This document shows positions 16,002-24,281 of a DNA stretch of 64,000 nucleotides, one piece after another. The notes below the pieces were generated by a model. That model had not been told where the DNA came from. It searched no databases and was given only the letters and a program-made list of their open reading frames with translations. Position numbers and translations under genes: made by a program. Where the stretch lies: contig JAETQD010000005.1 in the NCBI GenBank assembly GCA_021770825.1, positions 103,045 through 167,044 of the forward strand, in the 5' to 3' direction. This stretch comes from Clostridium sp. (GTDB lineage Bacteria > Bacillota > Clostridia > Lachnospirales > Lachnospiraceae). Each line of letters starts with the position of its first letter. The first letter of the stretch is position 1.

Positions 16002-16838
16002 ATGAAACAGAATTATCTTGCGGGTGTGGTCCAATTGGATCCAAGGGAAAATTATGAAGAGAATTTAAAGGCAGCAGAGGAGCTGATTGAAGTGGGAGCA
16101 GCCCGCGGTGCCAAGCTTCTGGTTCTGCCAGAGGTATGGACGTACCAGGGGCCCACTCCCATTGAACATGCGGAGGACATTCCTGGGGGGAAATGCTTTG
16201 AAATGTTGTCCCGTCTGGCTGCCAAGCATAAAATCTGGATCCATGGCGGCAGCATTACCGAACGGATTCCGGGAGATTCCGTAAAAACATACAACACCAC
16301 CATGATTATTACACCAGAGGGAACCCTGGCTGCAAAATACAGAAAGGTGCATACTTTTGATGTGGACGTGGAAGGTGCAGGTTCCTACCGTGAGTCTGAC
16401 CGTAAGAGAGCAGGGGAAGAGGTTGTCACCTGTGATATGGGAGATATGGGAAAGCTGGGCCTTTCTATCTGCTATGATGTGCGTTTCCCGGAGTTATTCC
16501 GTCTCCAGGCTTTGGATGGCGCCGATATCTTAACTCTGCCGGCTGCTTTCCTTCTTATGACGGGAAAAGACCACTGGGAGCCGCTGATCCGTGCCCGTGC
16601 CATTGAAAATGGATGCTATATGCTGGCATGCGGACAATGTGGGAAAAAAACCAGCGCTCATATGTATGGGCATTCTATGATCGTGGATCCCTGGGGACGG
16701 GTTATTGCCATGGCAGGCGAAGAGCCTGGTATTGCAGTGGCAGAAATTGATTTTTCCTATCTGGAGAAGGCAAGGAACCAGCTCTATACGCTGCAGAATC
16801 GAAGGGAAAATGTTTATACCTTAAAAAGAGCTTATTAG
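16002..16838 (+). CDS. Carbon-nitrogen hydrolase (omega-amidase/Nit2-like)
   Basis: Nitrilase-superfamily amidase, 278 residues. The Glu-Lys-Cys triad is visible: Glu44 in VLPEVW, Lys115 in KYRKVH and Cys157 in SICYDVRFPEL. The KVHTFDVDV segment and YDVRFPEL are closest to the Nit2 / omega-amidase group, which releases ammonia from 2-oxoglutaramate or 2-oxosuccinamate. ATG 16002 follows AGGAGG (15991-15996), which overlaps the creatininase stop codon, so the two genes are tightly coupled. An upstream in-frame extension into the creatininase gene was not used. In this operon it may hydrolyse the product of the creatininase-like enzyme. Confidence 0.9.
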   Translation: MKQNYLAGVVQLDPRENYEENLKAAEELIEVGAARGAKLLVLPEVWTYQGPTPIEHAEDIPGGKCFEMLSRLAAKHKIWIHGGSITERIPGDSVKTYNTTMIITPEGTLAAKYRKVHTFDVDVEGAGSYRESDRKRAGEEVVTCDMGDMGKLGLSICYDVRFPELFRLQALDGADILTLPAAFLLMTGKDHWEPLIRARAIENGCYMLACGQCGKKTSAHMYGHSMIVDPWGRVIAMAGEEPGIAVAEIDFSYLEKARNQLYTLQNRRENVYTLKRAY

Positions 16839-16907
16839 GGCAAAGCAGCTAGGGAGGTTTCGCTTGACATGAATGGAAATTGCGTTGTAAGATAACTAAT
16901 AGGCCTG

Positions 16908-16924
16908 TTGGAAATAATTTCCAA
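16908..16924. promoter_or_regulatory. Perfect 17-bp palindrome upstream of the GntR gene (probable operator)
   Basis: TTGGAAAT-A-ATTTCCAA is a perfect inverted repeat with a single central base, just ahead of the GntR regulator coding region. GntR/FCD regulators often bind such short palindromes and repress their own genes. No exact second copy was found in the divergent promoter region, though AT-rich half-sites exist there. Confidence 0.5.
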
Positions 16925-16967
16925 TGGCATGTTTAAGTACTTTGAGGAAGGAATTCTGGGAAATAGA

Positions 16968-17660
16968 ATGGCAGTAAGAGGGACAGATGTATATGGCATC
17001 CTTAAAAATAAGATCGTAAGTCTGGAATTCTATCCAGGTCAGATACTCAAGGAATCTTCCCTGGTGGAACAGCTTCAGGTCAGCAGAACCCCTGTGAGGG
17101 AGGCGTTGATTCTCCTGGCAAATGAGAAGCTGGTGGAAATCTACCCGCAGCGGGGTACCTATGTTTCCAAAATCGACATTGAATATGTACGTCAGTTAAT
17201 GAAAATGCGGCACGTGATTGAATTGGATATTTTCCTTGAATTGTGCAGGAAAAAACCGCAGATTCAGAAAAATTTTATTGAAAATATGTTTTCTCTTTCA
17301 CTGGCAATTCAGGATAAGAACATTGCGGACTACCTGAGAATTGACGGCGAATTTCACCGCATGCTCTTTTCCTGTGCCGGTTATCCGGTAATTTGGGATA
17401 AGTTATGCCGCTCCCATCACACCCGGTACAGGCTTTTGGACATTTCATCGTTTAATGAAAAAATGCAGGATACCTATGATGAACATAAGAAAATTCTGGA
17501 CTGTATTGTAAACGGAGACGAGCAGGGGCTTAAAGATACCATGGAACGGCACAATGACCCCAATATTGCAAGACAGAAAAAACTTATGGAGATGTACCCG
17601 GATTATTTTGGAAGTCTGAATACCCTGCAGAACCAGCGTCCGGAGCTTGCTGTTCTGTAA
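16968..17660 (+). CDS. GntR-family transcriptional regulator (FCD/FadR-like subfamily)
   Basis: The N-terminal winged helix-turn-helix is typical: VYGILKNKIVSLEFYPGQ, ESSLVEQLQVSRTPVREAL and LVEIYPQRGTYVSKI. The C-terminal half is an all-helical FCD ligand domain, with FHRMLFSCAG and EHKKILDCIVNGD as its usual landmarks, including His residues that can bind metal or carboxylate ligands. Start choice is uncertain: ATG 16968 gives the usual short lead-in to the DNA-binding domain (230 residues), while ATG 16929 and TTG 16908 are in frame, the last inside the palindrome. It is the likely local regulator of both divergent units, with the imported compound or a pathway intermediate as effector; that is inference. 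Confidence 0.88.
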   Translation: MAVRGTDVYGILKNKIVSLEFYPGQILKESSLVEQLQVSRTPVREALILLANEKLVEIYPQRGTYVSKIDIEYVRQLMKMRHVIELDIFLELCRKKPQIQKNFIENMFSLSLAIQDKNIADYLRIDGEFHRMLFSCAGYPVIWDKLCRSHHTRYRLLDISSFNEKMQDTYDEHKKILDCIVNGDEQGLKDTMERHNDPNIARQKKLMEMYPDYFGSLNTLQNQRPELAVL

Positions 17661-17680
17661 GAAAACAGAAAAGAAGGAAC

Positions 17681-17714
17681 AAAGCAGAGAATCTATGGAT
17701 TTTCTGCTTTTTTT
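17681..17714 (+). terminator. Terminator after the GntR gene
   Basis: AAAGCAGA (17681-17688) pairs with TCTGCTTT (17703-17710), extended by G-U pairs, followed by TTTT. It separates the catabolic locus from murC. Confidence 0.8.
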
Positions 17715-17801
17715 GTGATATCATTAACAGGAAAAACCGGGACAAAAAGCGGCCCGGGGCTTTAGACATATATTATTATATGAATCCGAGAGGAGCAACG
17801 T

Positions 17802-19184
17802 ATGTATCACATAGATTTTAAAAAGCCGAACCATGTCCATTTTATCGGCATTGGCGGCATCAGTATGAGCGGTCTGGCGGAGATACTTCTGGAGCGAGGT
17901 TTTACAGTTTCCGGCTCCGACTCCCATGAGTCAGAGCTGACAGAAAAGCTTAAAACCCATGGAGCAGAGATCTTTTACGGCCAGCGGGCAGAGAATATTA
18001 TAGAAGGAATTGACGTGGTGGTGTACACGGCAGCGGTCCATGCGGACAATCCGGAGTTTGCGGAGGCCGTAAAACGGGGGCTTCCGATTCTCACAAGGGC
18101 TGAGCTTCTGGGTCAGATTATGAGAAATTACGGCCAGTCCATTGCTGTGGCCGGAACCCATGGTAAGACCACAACCACGTCCATGTTATCGGAAATTCTC
18201 ATGGATGCGAAATTGGATCCGACGATTTCTGTCGGCGGAATGCTGGATGCCATCGGCGGAAATATCCGGGTAGGCGGCCCTGAGCTTTTTGTGACAGAGG
18301 CCTGTGAATACACCAACAGCTTCTTATCCTTTTTTCCCACCATGGAGCTTATTTTGAACATAGAGGCAGATCATCTGGATTTCTTTAAGGATATTGATGA
18401 TATCCGTCATTCCTTCCGGCGGTTTGTGGAAATTCTTCCGGAGGACGGAGTACTGATTATCAACAGCGATATTAAAGATTATGAGGAAATCTTTCAGGGA
18501 ATCCCGTGCCGCGTGATCACAGTGGGAAGTGATGCGAAAAAGAGCCATTACAGCGCAGCAGATATTACCTTCGATCACGATGCCTGTGCTTCTTTCACGC
18601 TTTTGGTGGATGGAGTTGAGACAGACAGGATTGCCCTTGGAGTGCCCGGTGTCCATAACGTATATAACTCCTTGGCAGCCATCGCAGCCGCCCATGAGCT
18701 GGGAATTGAAAATGAGCAGATTAAGGCAGGACTGCTGGCGTTTGCCGGAACCCATCGCCGGTTTGAGAAAAAGGGCGAGCTTCGGGGAATTACGATCATT
18801 GACGACTACGCCCATCATCCCCAGGAAATTGCGGCGACGCTGTCAACGGCACAGAATTATCCCCATAAGGAGGTATGGTGTGTCTTCCAGCCTCATACTT
18901 ACACAAGAACCAAGGCACTTATGGATGATTTTGCCAGGGCGCTTTCCATGGCAGATCATGTGGTCCTGGCAGACATCTATGCAGCAAGGGAGACGGATAC
19001 TCTGGGGATTAGTTCCGGGACGCTGGCAGAAAAGATAGCTGCTTTGGGGACAGATGCCTATTATTTCCACAGCTTTGAGGAAATTGAAAAATTTCTTTTG
19101 GAGAAATGTGTCAACGGCGATTTGTTGATAACTATGGGGGCCGGAGACATTGTAAAAGTAGGGGAAAAGCTGCTGGAACAGTAA
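17802..19184 (+). CDS. murC: UDP-N-acetylmuramate--L-alanine ligase
   Basis: Cytoplasmic Mur ligase that adds L-Ala to UDP-MurNAc, the first amino acid of the peptidoglycan stem. It is 460 residues, a normal length. The nucleotide-sugar-binding N terminus has HFIGIGGISMSGLAEIL; the ATP site has AGTHGKTTT at residues 117-125; the central domain has EADHLDFF and the C-terminal domain has DDYAHHPQEI and FQPHTYTRT. ATG 17802 follows AGAGGAG with good spacing. Its terminator, just after the stop, is built from DnaA-box-like sequence. Confidence 0.97.
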   Translation: MYHIDFKKPNHVHFIGIGGISMSGLAEILLERGFTVSGSDSHESELTEKLKTHGAEIFYGQRAENIIEGIDVVVYTAAVHADNPEFAEAVKRGLPILTRAELLGQIMRNYGQSIAVAGTHGKTTTTSMLSEILMDAKLDPTISVGGMLDAIGGNIRVGGPELFVTEACEYTNSFLSFFPTMELILNIEADHLDFFKDIDDIRHSFRRFVEILPEDGVLIINSDIKDYEEIFQGIPCRVITVGSDAKKSHYSAADITFDHDACASFTLLVDGVETDRIALGVPGVHNVYNSLAAIAAAHELGIENEQIKAGLLAFAGTHRRFEKKGELRGITIIDDYAHHPQEIAATLSTAQNYPHKEVWCVFQPHTYTRTKALMDDFARALSMADHVVLADIYAARETDTLGISSGTLAEKIAALGTDAYYFHSFEEIEKFLLEKCVNGDLLITMGAGDIVKVGEKLLEQ

Positions 19185-19185
19185 G

Positions 19186-19385
19186 TTATCCACATTATCC
19201 ACATAGTTTTCAACAGTTATCTGACGAAAGCTATGTGGATTTTTTGATTTACATAACTGAAATCCCATAAATGGGGAAAACCTTGGAAATAAAAGGCATT
19301 CGACAGGATTCGTGGAGTTTTTTCCTTTTTATGTCACATATTTATCCACGTTATCCACATTATCCACAATGAGAATTGTGGATGA
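19186..19385. other. Two clusters of tandem DnaA boxes between murC and the helicase-loader genes
   Basis: Perfect boxes TTATCCACA occur at 19186-19194 and 19195-19203 (abutting) and at 19351-19359 and 19360-19368. TTATCCACG at 19342-19350 abuts the second pair, giving three boxes in direct 9-bp tandem. A reverse-strand near match (TCATCCACA) lies at 19377-19385, and another partial one in the murC terminator at 19235-19241. The region lies immediately upstream of the DnaD-like and DnaI-like genes. It could be a DnaA-controlled promoter, a DnaA-titration or reactivation site, or, less likely, an origin; no dnaA or dnaN is nearby. Confidence 0.75.
19197..19245 (+). terminator. murC terminator overlapping a DnaA box
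   Basis: ATCCACATAG (19197-19206) pairs perfectly with CTATGTGGAT (19231-19240) over a 24-base loop and is followed by TTTTT. The left arm contains most of the second DnaA box, so one sequence appears to serve as both terminator arm and protein-binding site. Confidence 0.65.
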
Positions 19386-19454
19386 TTCCGGCTATTTCAT
19401 TTTCCGGAAACCTGTGTTATGATGGGGACAGGAAGGAAATTAAGGTGAGGAAAG

Positions 19455-20501
19455 ATGAATCTGGGGCTGAAAAACAGGATGTCCGTCTGCGTGACAGCCG
19501 TTTCAAACGAATTTATTGACAACTACATGGCGACAGCCAATGGGGAGTATGTGAAGGTGTTTTTATACCTTCTGCGCCATGAGGGCGAGGAGATCACCGT
19601 CTCCTCCATTGCAGATGCCTTAAATCATACGGATGCCGATGTGAAGCGGGCGCTTGCTTACTGGGAGGACGCCGGAATCCTGGAACGGGAGCAGACTGAG
19701 GCCGCTTCTCCCGCAGAAACGGCGGCCGGAGAGACCCTGGCAACGTCCCAGGCAGTTTTGGGAACCCCGCTTTTGGAAATCCCAGAGCCGGGAGACAGCT
19801 ATGAACGCCTGGAGCGGCTCTCGGAGGATGAAGAGTTCTCAGCCCTTTTATATGCGGTGCAGCAGTATCTGGGGAAGACCTTTACCCAGATTGAGTGTGA
19901 GAAATTTGCGTTCTTTTACGATGGTCTTAAAATGTCTGCCGATCTTTTGGAGTATCTGGCGGAGTACTGCGCCGGAGGCGGCCATGGAAGTATCCGCTAT
20001 ATTGAGAAGGTGGCCCTAAACTGGTATCAGATGGGAATTAAGACCAGGGAGGAGGCCAGGGATTATACCCTGCGTTTTTCCAGGGATGTGTCGGCAGTGA
20101 TGAAAGCTTTTGGCCTCACCAACCGCAATCCCGGTACCGCCGAGCTGGAGCTGATGAAAAAATGGTTCCGGGAATACGGCTTTGACAGCAGCCTGGTTAC
20201 AGAGGCCTGCAACAGGACCATACGGGCCACGGGAGCGGCCAGCTTCCCCTATGCCGATAAAATCTTATCCGGCTGGAAGGAAAACGGCGTGAAGGTCCTG
20301 CGGGACGTGGAGGAGCTGGACAAACGGAGGAAGGTGTCCAGAACCCAGAGCCAGAACCGGGAGCGGGAGACAGGAAAGAGAACCGCGTCCTCCAACCGGT
20401 TCAAGAATTTTGAGGAGAGGTCCTATAACTACGAAGATTATGTCTGGGAAGGGATGAGAAAGCGGCAGCAGAAGGGAGGAACCGGAGATGGCACTGAGTA
20501 A
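19455..20501 (+). CDS. DnaD-domain replication initiation protein (DnaB/DnaD-like)
   Basis: Low-GC Gram-positive primosome component that helps DnaA recruit the helicase loader. The 348-residue product has an N-terminal winged-helix region (about 15-85, NEFIDNYMATANGEYVKVFLYLL). An Ala/Glu-rich linker leads to two DnaD/DnaB_2-type helical repeats at about 125-205 and 205-285 (IEKVALNWYQMGIKT and YADKILSGWKENGV are the typical ends). The tail is basic and ends KNFEERSYNYEDYVW, close to the YxxxI-like motif of DnaD proteins. ATG 19455 follows GAGG. It overlaps the DnaI-like gene by 14 bases, the usual loader pair. The DnaA boxes upstream suggest DnaA-linked expression. Confidence 0.85.
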   Translation: MNLGLKNRMSVCVTAVSNEFIDNYMATANGEYVKVFLYLLRHEGEEITVSSIADALNHTDADVKRALAYWEDAGILEREQTEAASPAETAAGETLATSQAVLGTPLLEIPEPGDSYERLERLSEDEEFSALLYAVQQYLGKTFTQIECEKFAFFYDGLKMSADLLEYLAEYCAGGGHGSIRYIEKVALNWYQMGIKTREEARDYTLRFSRDVSAVMKAFGLTNRNPGTAELELMKKWFREYGFDSSLVTEACNRTIRATGAASFPYADKILSGWKENGVKVLRDVEELDKRRKVSRTQSQNRERETGKRTASSNRFKNFEERSYNYEDYVWEGMRKRQQKGGTGDGTE

Positions 20502-21486
20502 TTCACAATTTGACGCGATCATGCGGGTGTACAATAAGCGCCAGTTTCAGAACAAACGGGAACAGGACGATAGAATCCGGGAAATCTATGAGAAAATTCC
20601 GCAGATAGAAGCCTTAAATGATGAGATTGCCGCGTCCATGGCCCAGGCAGGCAGAAAGAACCTGATGGGAGATGCAGAAGGTGCAAAGGCCCTGAAAAAA
20701 GAGGCAGCCCTTTTAAGAGAACAGAAAATCCAGTATCTGAAGCGGAACGGATATCCGGAAAACTATATGGACATGCAGTATCACTGCAGTCTCTGTAAGG
20801 ATACGGGACGGGTGGACGGAAAAAAATGCCGCTGTTTTAAGCAGATGGAAATTGAAATCCTATACGATCAGTCCAATATCAGGGAAATGCTGGGAAGGGA
20901 GAATTTTGATACCCTTTCCATGGCATATTATGACAGAGAGAAGATTGATGAGAAAAGCAAAATGACCGTCTATGATTATATGTCCATGGTGATTGAGGAG
21001 TGCAAGGCGTTTGTGGACCGCTTTGGAGAAGAAAAGGGAAGTATTCTGTTTACGGGAAATACAGGATGCGGAAAGACCTTTTTAAGCAACTGCATCGCCA
21101 GGGAGCTGATACGCAGGTGCTACTCGGTGGTATATCTGACGGCCACAGACATGTTCGACATTCTCTCAGAAAGCCGCTTTAACGGCAGGGATGAGGAGGA
21201 CGCAAAGGACAGGGCCGCCTATATTCTGGAATGCGACCTGTTAATCGTGGACGATTTGGGCACGGAGCTCATCAATACTTTTACGGCGTCCCAGCTTTTT
21301 TACTGCATCAATGAACGTCTGAACAGGAAGAAAGGAACCATTATCTCCACCAATCTGAGCCTGAACCGGATGCGCGATGAGTTCACGGAGCGCGTCACCT
21401 CCCGGATTATGAGCCAGTATAAGGTCCTGCCGCTTTTGGGCGAGGATTTACGGCTTGTGAAGAAGGGGTTCGGGAAATTAGGTTGA
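20488..21486 (+). CDS. DnaI/DnaC-like helicase loader ATPase
   Basis: AAA+ ATPase that loads the replicative helicase onto DNA. It has 332 residues. A Cys cluster CSLCKDTGRVDGKKCRC at about 100-116 fits the zinc-binding N-terminal domain of DnaI. Walker A is GNTGCGKT at 190-197, Walker B is LLIVDDLGTE, and the sensor region reads IISTNLSLNRM followed by the arginine-finger stretch RVTSRIM. The start ATG lies inside the end of the DnaD-like gene, in the order seen for clostridial loader pairs. Confidence 0.88.
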   Translation: MALSNSQFDAIMRVYNKRQFQNKREQDDRIREIYEKIPQIEALNDEIAASMAQAGRKNLMGDAEGAKALKKEAALLREQKIQYLKRNGYPENYMDMQYHCSLCKDTGRVDGKKCRCFKQMEIEILYDQSNIREMLGRENFDTLSMAYYDREKIDEKSKMTVYDYMSMVIEECKAFVDRFGEEKGSILFTGNTGCGKTFLSNCIARELIRRCYSVVYLTATDMFDILSESRFNGRDEEDAKDRAAYILECDLLIVDDLGTELINTFTASQLFYCINERLNRKKGTIISTNLSLNRMRDEFTERVTSRIMSQYKVLPLLGEDLRLVKKGFGKLG

Positions 21487-21558
21487 CTTGACAGATGGAA
21501 GGTGTTATAAAGGAAATGCAAGAGGCAGTGATAACCCAATGCGATATGGAGGAAGAGT

Positions 21559-22737
21559 ATGCTGTACGAAGAGAAACAGATTGAGACAATCCCGGTGGGG
21601 CCTTTAGGGTTGATTCCCTTAAAGAGCTGTGAAGGCCTGGGAAAGAAAGTCGATGCCTGGCTGGCCGACTGGAGAAATGAAAGGGAAAGCGAGCACAAAA
21701 CAACCATCGCTTTTGCCGGATACCAGAGAGATTCTTACATTGTAGGGTCAAGAACCCCGCGTTTCGGCTCTGGTGAGGCCAAGGGAGAGATTCTGGAGTC
21801 TGTCCGCGGAGACGACTTATACATCATGGTTGATGTATGCAATTACAGCCTGACCTATTCCTTAAGCGGAATGGTAAACCACATGTCACCTGATGACCAT
21901 TACCAGGATTTAAAGCGTGTGATCGCCGCTGTTGGGGGAAAAGCGAGACGTATCAACGTGATTATGCCGTTCCTCTATGAGAGCCGCCAGCATAGGAGAA
22001 CAGGAAGAGAATCCCTGGACTGTTCCCTGGTTCTTCGTGAGCTGGTGAGTATGGGAGTGGAAAATATCATCACCTTTGATGCCCATGATCCGAGGGTGCA
22101 GAATGCGATTCCCTTAAAGGGCTTTGAGACTGTACAACCCATCTATCAGTTCATCAAACATCTGCTGATGCATGAAAAAGATCTTCAGATCGACAGTGAC
22201 CATATGATGGTCATCAGCCCGGACGAGGGCGGAATGAACAGAGCTGTGTTCTTTGCAAACGTCCTGGGACTGGATCTGGGTATGTTCTATAAGCGCCGTG
22301 ACTACACAAGAGTGGTCAATGGCCGGAACCCCATTGTGGCCCATGAATTCCTGGGAACCAGCGTGGAAGGAAAAGATGTGATCATCGTGGATGATATGAT
22401 TTCTTCCGGTGAGAGTATGCTGGATACCGCTAAGGAATTAAAGAGAAGAAAAGCCAGAAAGGTATTTGTATGCACCACCTTCGGACTTTTCACCGGCGGT
22501 CTTAAGAAATTTGACGAATATTATGAGAACGGAATCATTGACCGGGTGCTGACCACCAATCTGGTTTACCAGACACCGGAGCTCTTGTCCAAGCCTTACT
22601 ACATTGACGTGGATATGAGTAAGTACATTGCCCTGATCATTGATAACCTGAACCATGATTCCTCCTTAAGCGAGCTTTTGAATCCCACAGGCCGTATCAA
22701 CCGCCTGCTGGAGAAGTACCGCGCCGGAGAACGATAA
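21559..22737 (+). CDS. prs: Ribose-phosphate pyrophosphokinase (PRPP synthetase)
   Basis: Makes PRPP from ribose-5-phosphate and ATP for purine, pyrimidine, His, Trp and NAD synthesis. The product is 392 residues, longer than the 310-320 of the classical enzyme, with an N-terminal extension as seen in Lachnospiraceae. The PRPP-binding loop is VIIVDDMISSGES, and the phosphoribosyltransferase-like fold includes INVIMPFLYESRQHRR and ENIITFDAHDPRVQNAI. The catalytic flexible loop YKRRDYTRVVNG is present. ATG 21559 follows GGAGGAAG. Confidence 0.9.
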   Translation: MLYEEKQIETIPVGPLGLIPLKSCEGLGKKVDAWLADWRNERESEHKTTIAFAGYQRDSYIVGSRTPRFGSGEAKGEILESVRGDDLYIMVDVCNYSLTYSLSGMVNHMSPDDHYQDLKRVIAAVGGKARRINVIMPFLYESRQHRRTGRESLDCSLVLRELVSMGVENIITFDAHDPRVQNAIPLKGFETVQPIYQFIKHLLMHEKDLQIDSDHMMVISPDEGGMNRAVFFANVLGLDLGMFYKRRDYTRVVNGRNPIVAHEFLGTSVEGKDVIIVDDMISSGESMLDTAKELKRRKARKVFVCTTFGLFTGGLKKFDEYYENGIIDRVLTTNLVYQTPELLSKPYYIDVDMSKYIALIIDNLNHDSSLSELLNPTGRINRLLEKYRAGER

Positions 22738-22771
22738 AATTAAAATTACAGGACTTCCCTCTGCCAGGCAG

Positions 22772-22820
22772 TTGCAGAAGTTTGTCGAAATATGGTATAA
22801 TTGTTACGATACGACAAACT
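22772..22820 (+). promoter_or_regulatory. rpoN promoter flanked by a 9-bp inverted repeat
   Basis: TTGCAG (22772-22777), 18-base spacer and TATAAT (22796-22801) preceded by TGG form an extended -10 promoter. AGTTTGTCG (22779-22787) and CGACAAACT (22812-22820) are perfect inverted repeats separated by 24 bases and bracket the -10 and the start site. This looks like an operator, with half-sites about three helical turns apart. Confidence 0.6.
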
Positions 22821-22874
22821 ACATGCAAGAACGCCGGCCCGGATCCGGGCCGGAAAAAGGCAGGGGGAATTTTT

Positions 22875-24209
22875 TTGGAAATTAAAGCGGATCTTTCCCT
22901 TCAAACAAAACAGGTCTTATCACAGGTGCAGATGCAGTCGTTGAATATTCTTAGTATGTCCATGACTGAACTTCAGGAATTTTTACAGAACGAAGAGATC
23001 GAAAACCCGCTGATGGAATATTCTGCGGAAAGGCCAGAGAGCGATGTCCCGGTCACTTACCGGGAATATGACCGTTTTTACAGCCGAGGGGCAAAGGATG
23101 ACGATAGCGGCGAGGGCGAGCTTTATCAAGTGGAGAATGGCCCGCCTTCCGTTGAAGATATGGTAAATATGCAGCTTTCCTGGGATTATTTCGGAGAAAA
23201 GGAAAAGCAGATTGTGAATTTCTGTGTTCATTCTCTGGAACAGAGCGGATATCTGCCGATCCCGGCAAAGGAAATTGCAGAGACTCTGGGGGTGGAGTGC
23301 CCCCTTGTAGAGGAAGTGCTCACAGAGCTTAAGAAGCTGGAGCCAAGAGGTATTTTTGCCTCCGGCCTGGAAGAATGTCTTCTGCTTCAGATCAGAGGAA
23401 TGGAGCGGGAGGAAGATCTGGAAAAGATTATCCGTTTCCACTTACAAGATGTGGCAGAGGGAAGAGTCAGCAACATTTCCAGAAAGACCAAGCTTTCTTC
23501 CGTGGAAGTAAGAAAGCTGATTCACATTATTAAAGAATTAAACCCACGGCCCCTTAACGGTTACGGCGGAGAAAGGGCCCAGTATATTCTGCCGGATATC
23601 ATTTTAGGCTACCAGGATGGACAATGGACCATCAGCCTCAACGATAAATGGACAGGAAACATCGGCGTCAATGAGTTTTATGTCCGCATGATGGAAACAG
23701 CTCAGGATGAGGAGCTGCGGGCATATTTTGAAGAAAAGCTGCGCCGGGCCCGGTTTATTGTAAGTGCGGTGGAACAGCGCCGGAAGACCCTGGAGGGAAT
23801 CGCCGAGGGAATCTTAAAAAGGCAGGCAGGTTATTTCCTGGGAAAAGAGCCCCTAAAGCCCATGACCCTGGAGGAAATTGCCGAAGAGCGGGAAATACAT
23901 AAATCTACGGTGAGCCGTGCCATCCGCGACAAGTATATTCTGGCACCCACAGGCTGCCTTCTGATTCGGGATTTATTTACCACAGGAATTTCATCGGGAG
24001 AAAGCGGCAGTGAGGATGTGAGCCGGAATACGGTAAAAGCCCGTCTGAAAGCCCTGGTGGACCAGGAGAATAAGCAGAAACCGTACAGCGATGAACAGCT
24101 TGCAAAACAGCTTGGGGAAAACGGTATGCAGGTGTCCAGGCGGACCGTTGCAAAGTACAGAATGGAAATGGGAATCGGAGGCGCCTTCCAGAGACGGGAA
24201 GAAACTTAG
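22875..24209 (+). CDS. rpoN: RNA polymerase sigma-54 factor
   Basis: Alternative sigma factor that needs AAA+ activators. The product is 444 residues. Region I is the Gln/Leu-rich start LSLQTKQVLSQVQMQSLNIL, followed by an acidic region II, the core-binding domain, and the DNA-binding domain with helix-turn-helix HKSTVSRAIRDKYI. The terminal RpoN box reads SRRTVAKYRM. The start is a TTG at 22875, seven bases after AGGGGG; an in-frame upstream ATG at 22782 falls inside the promoter and was rejected. No sigma-54 activator gene lies in the window. Confidence 0.93.
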   Translation: MEIKADLSLQTKQVLSQVQMQSLNILSMSMTELQEFLQNEEIENPLMEYSAERPESDVPVTYREYDRFYSRGAKDDDSGEGELYQVENGPPSVEDMVNMQLSWDYFGEKEKQIVNFCVHSLEQSGYLPIPAKEIAETLGVECPLVEEVLTELKKLEPRGIFASGLEECLLLQIRGMEREEDLEKIIRFHLQDVAEGRVSNISRKTKLSSVEVRKLIHIIKELNPRPLNGYGGERAQYILPDIILGYQDGQWTISLNDKWTGNIGVNEFYVRMMETAQDEELRAYFEEKLRRARFIVSAVEQRRKTLEGIAEGILKRQAGYFLGKEPLKPMTLEEIAEEREIHKSTVSRAIRDKYILAPTGCLLIRDLFTTGISSGESGSEDVSRNTVKARLKALVDQENKQKPYSDEQLAKQLGENGMQVSRRTVAKYRMEMGIGGAFQRREET

Positions 24210-24216
24210 ATTTTGG

Positions 24217-24245
24217 TTGAAGTTCCGACATTTCTATACTATAGT
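24217..24245 (+). promoter_or_regulatory. Promoter of the DAHP synthase gene
   Basis: TTGAAG (24217-24222), 17-base spacer, TATAGT (24240-24245). It starts eight bases after the rpoN stop codon and gives a leader of about 30 bases. Confidence 0.55.
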
Positions 24246-24281
24246 AGATAGGCTGAAAATTTGAACTTGCTGGAGGTTATC

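Noticed and set aside
19186..19385. Chromosomal origin of replication
   Set aside because: DnaA boxes are convincing, but dnaA, dnaN, rpmH or gidA are not nearby and no clear unwinding element was identified. Kept as a DnaA-box cluster instead.
22782..22874. N-terminal extension of sigma-54 to ATG 22782
   Set aside because: The ATG lies within the promoter core, and region I of the protein starts right after the TTG at 22875, which has AGGGGG at correct spacing.
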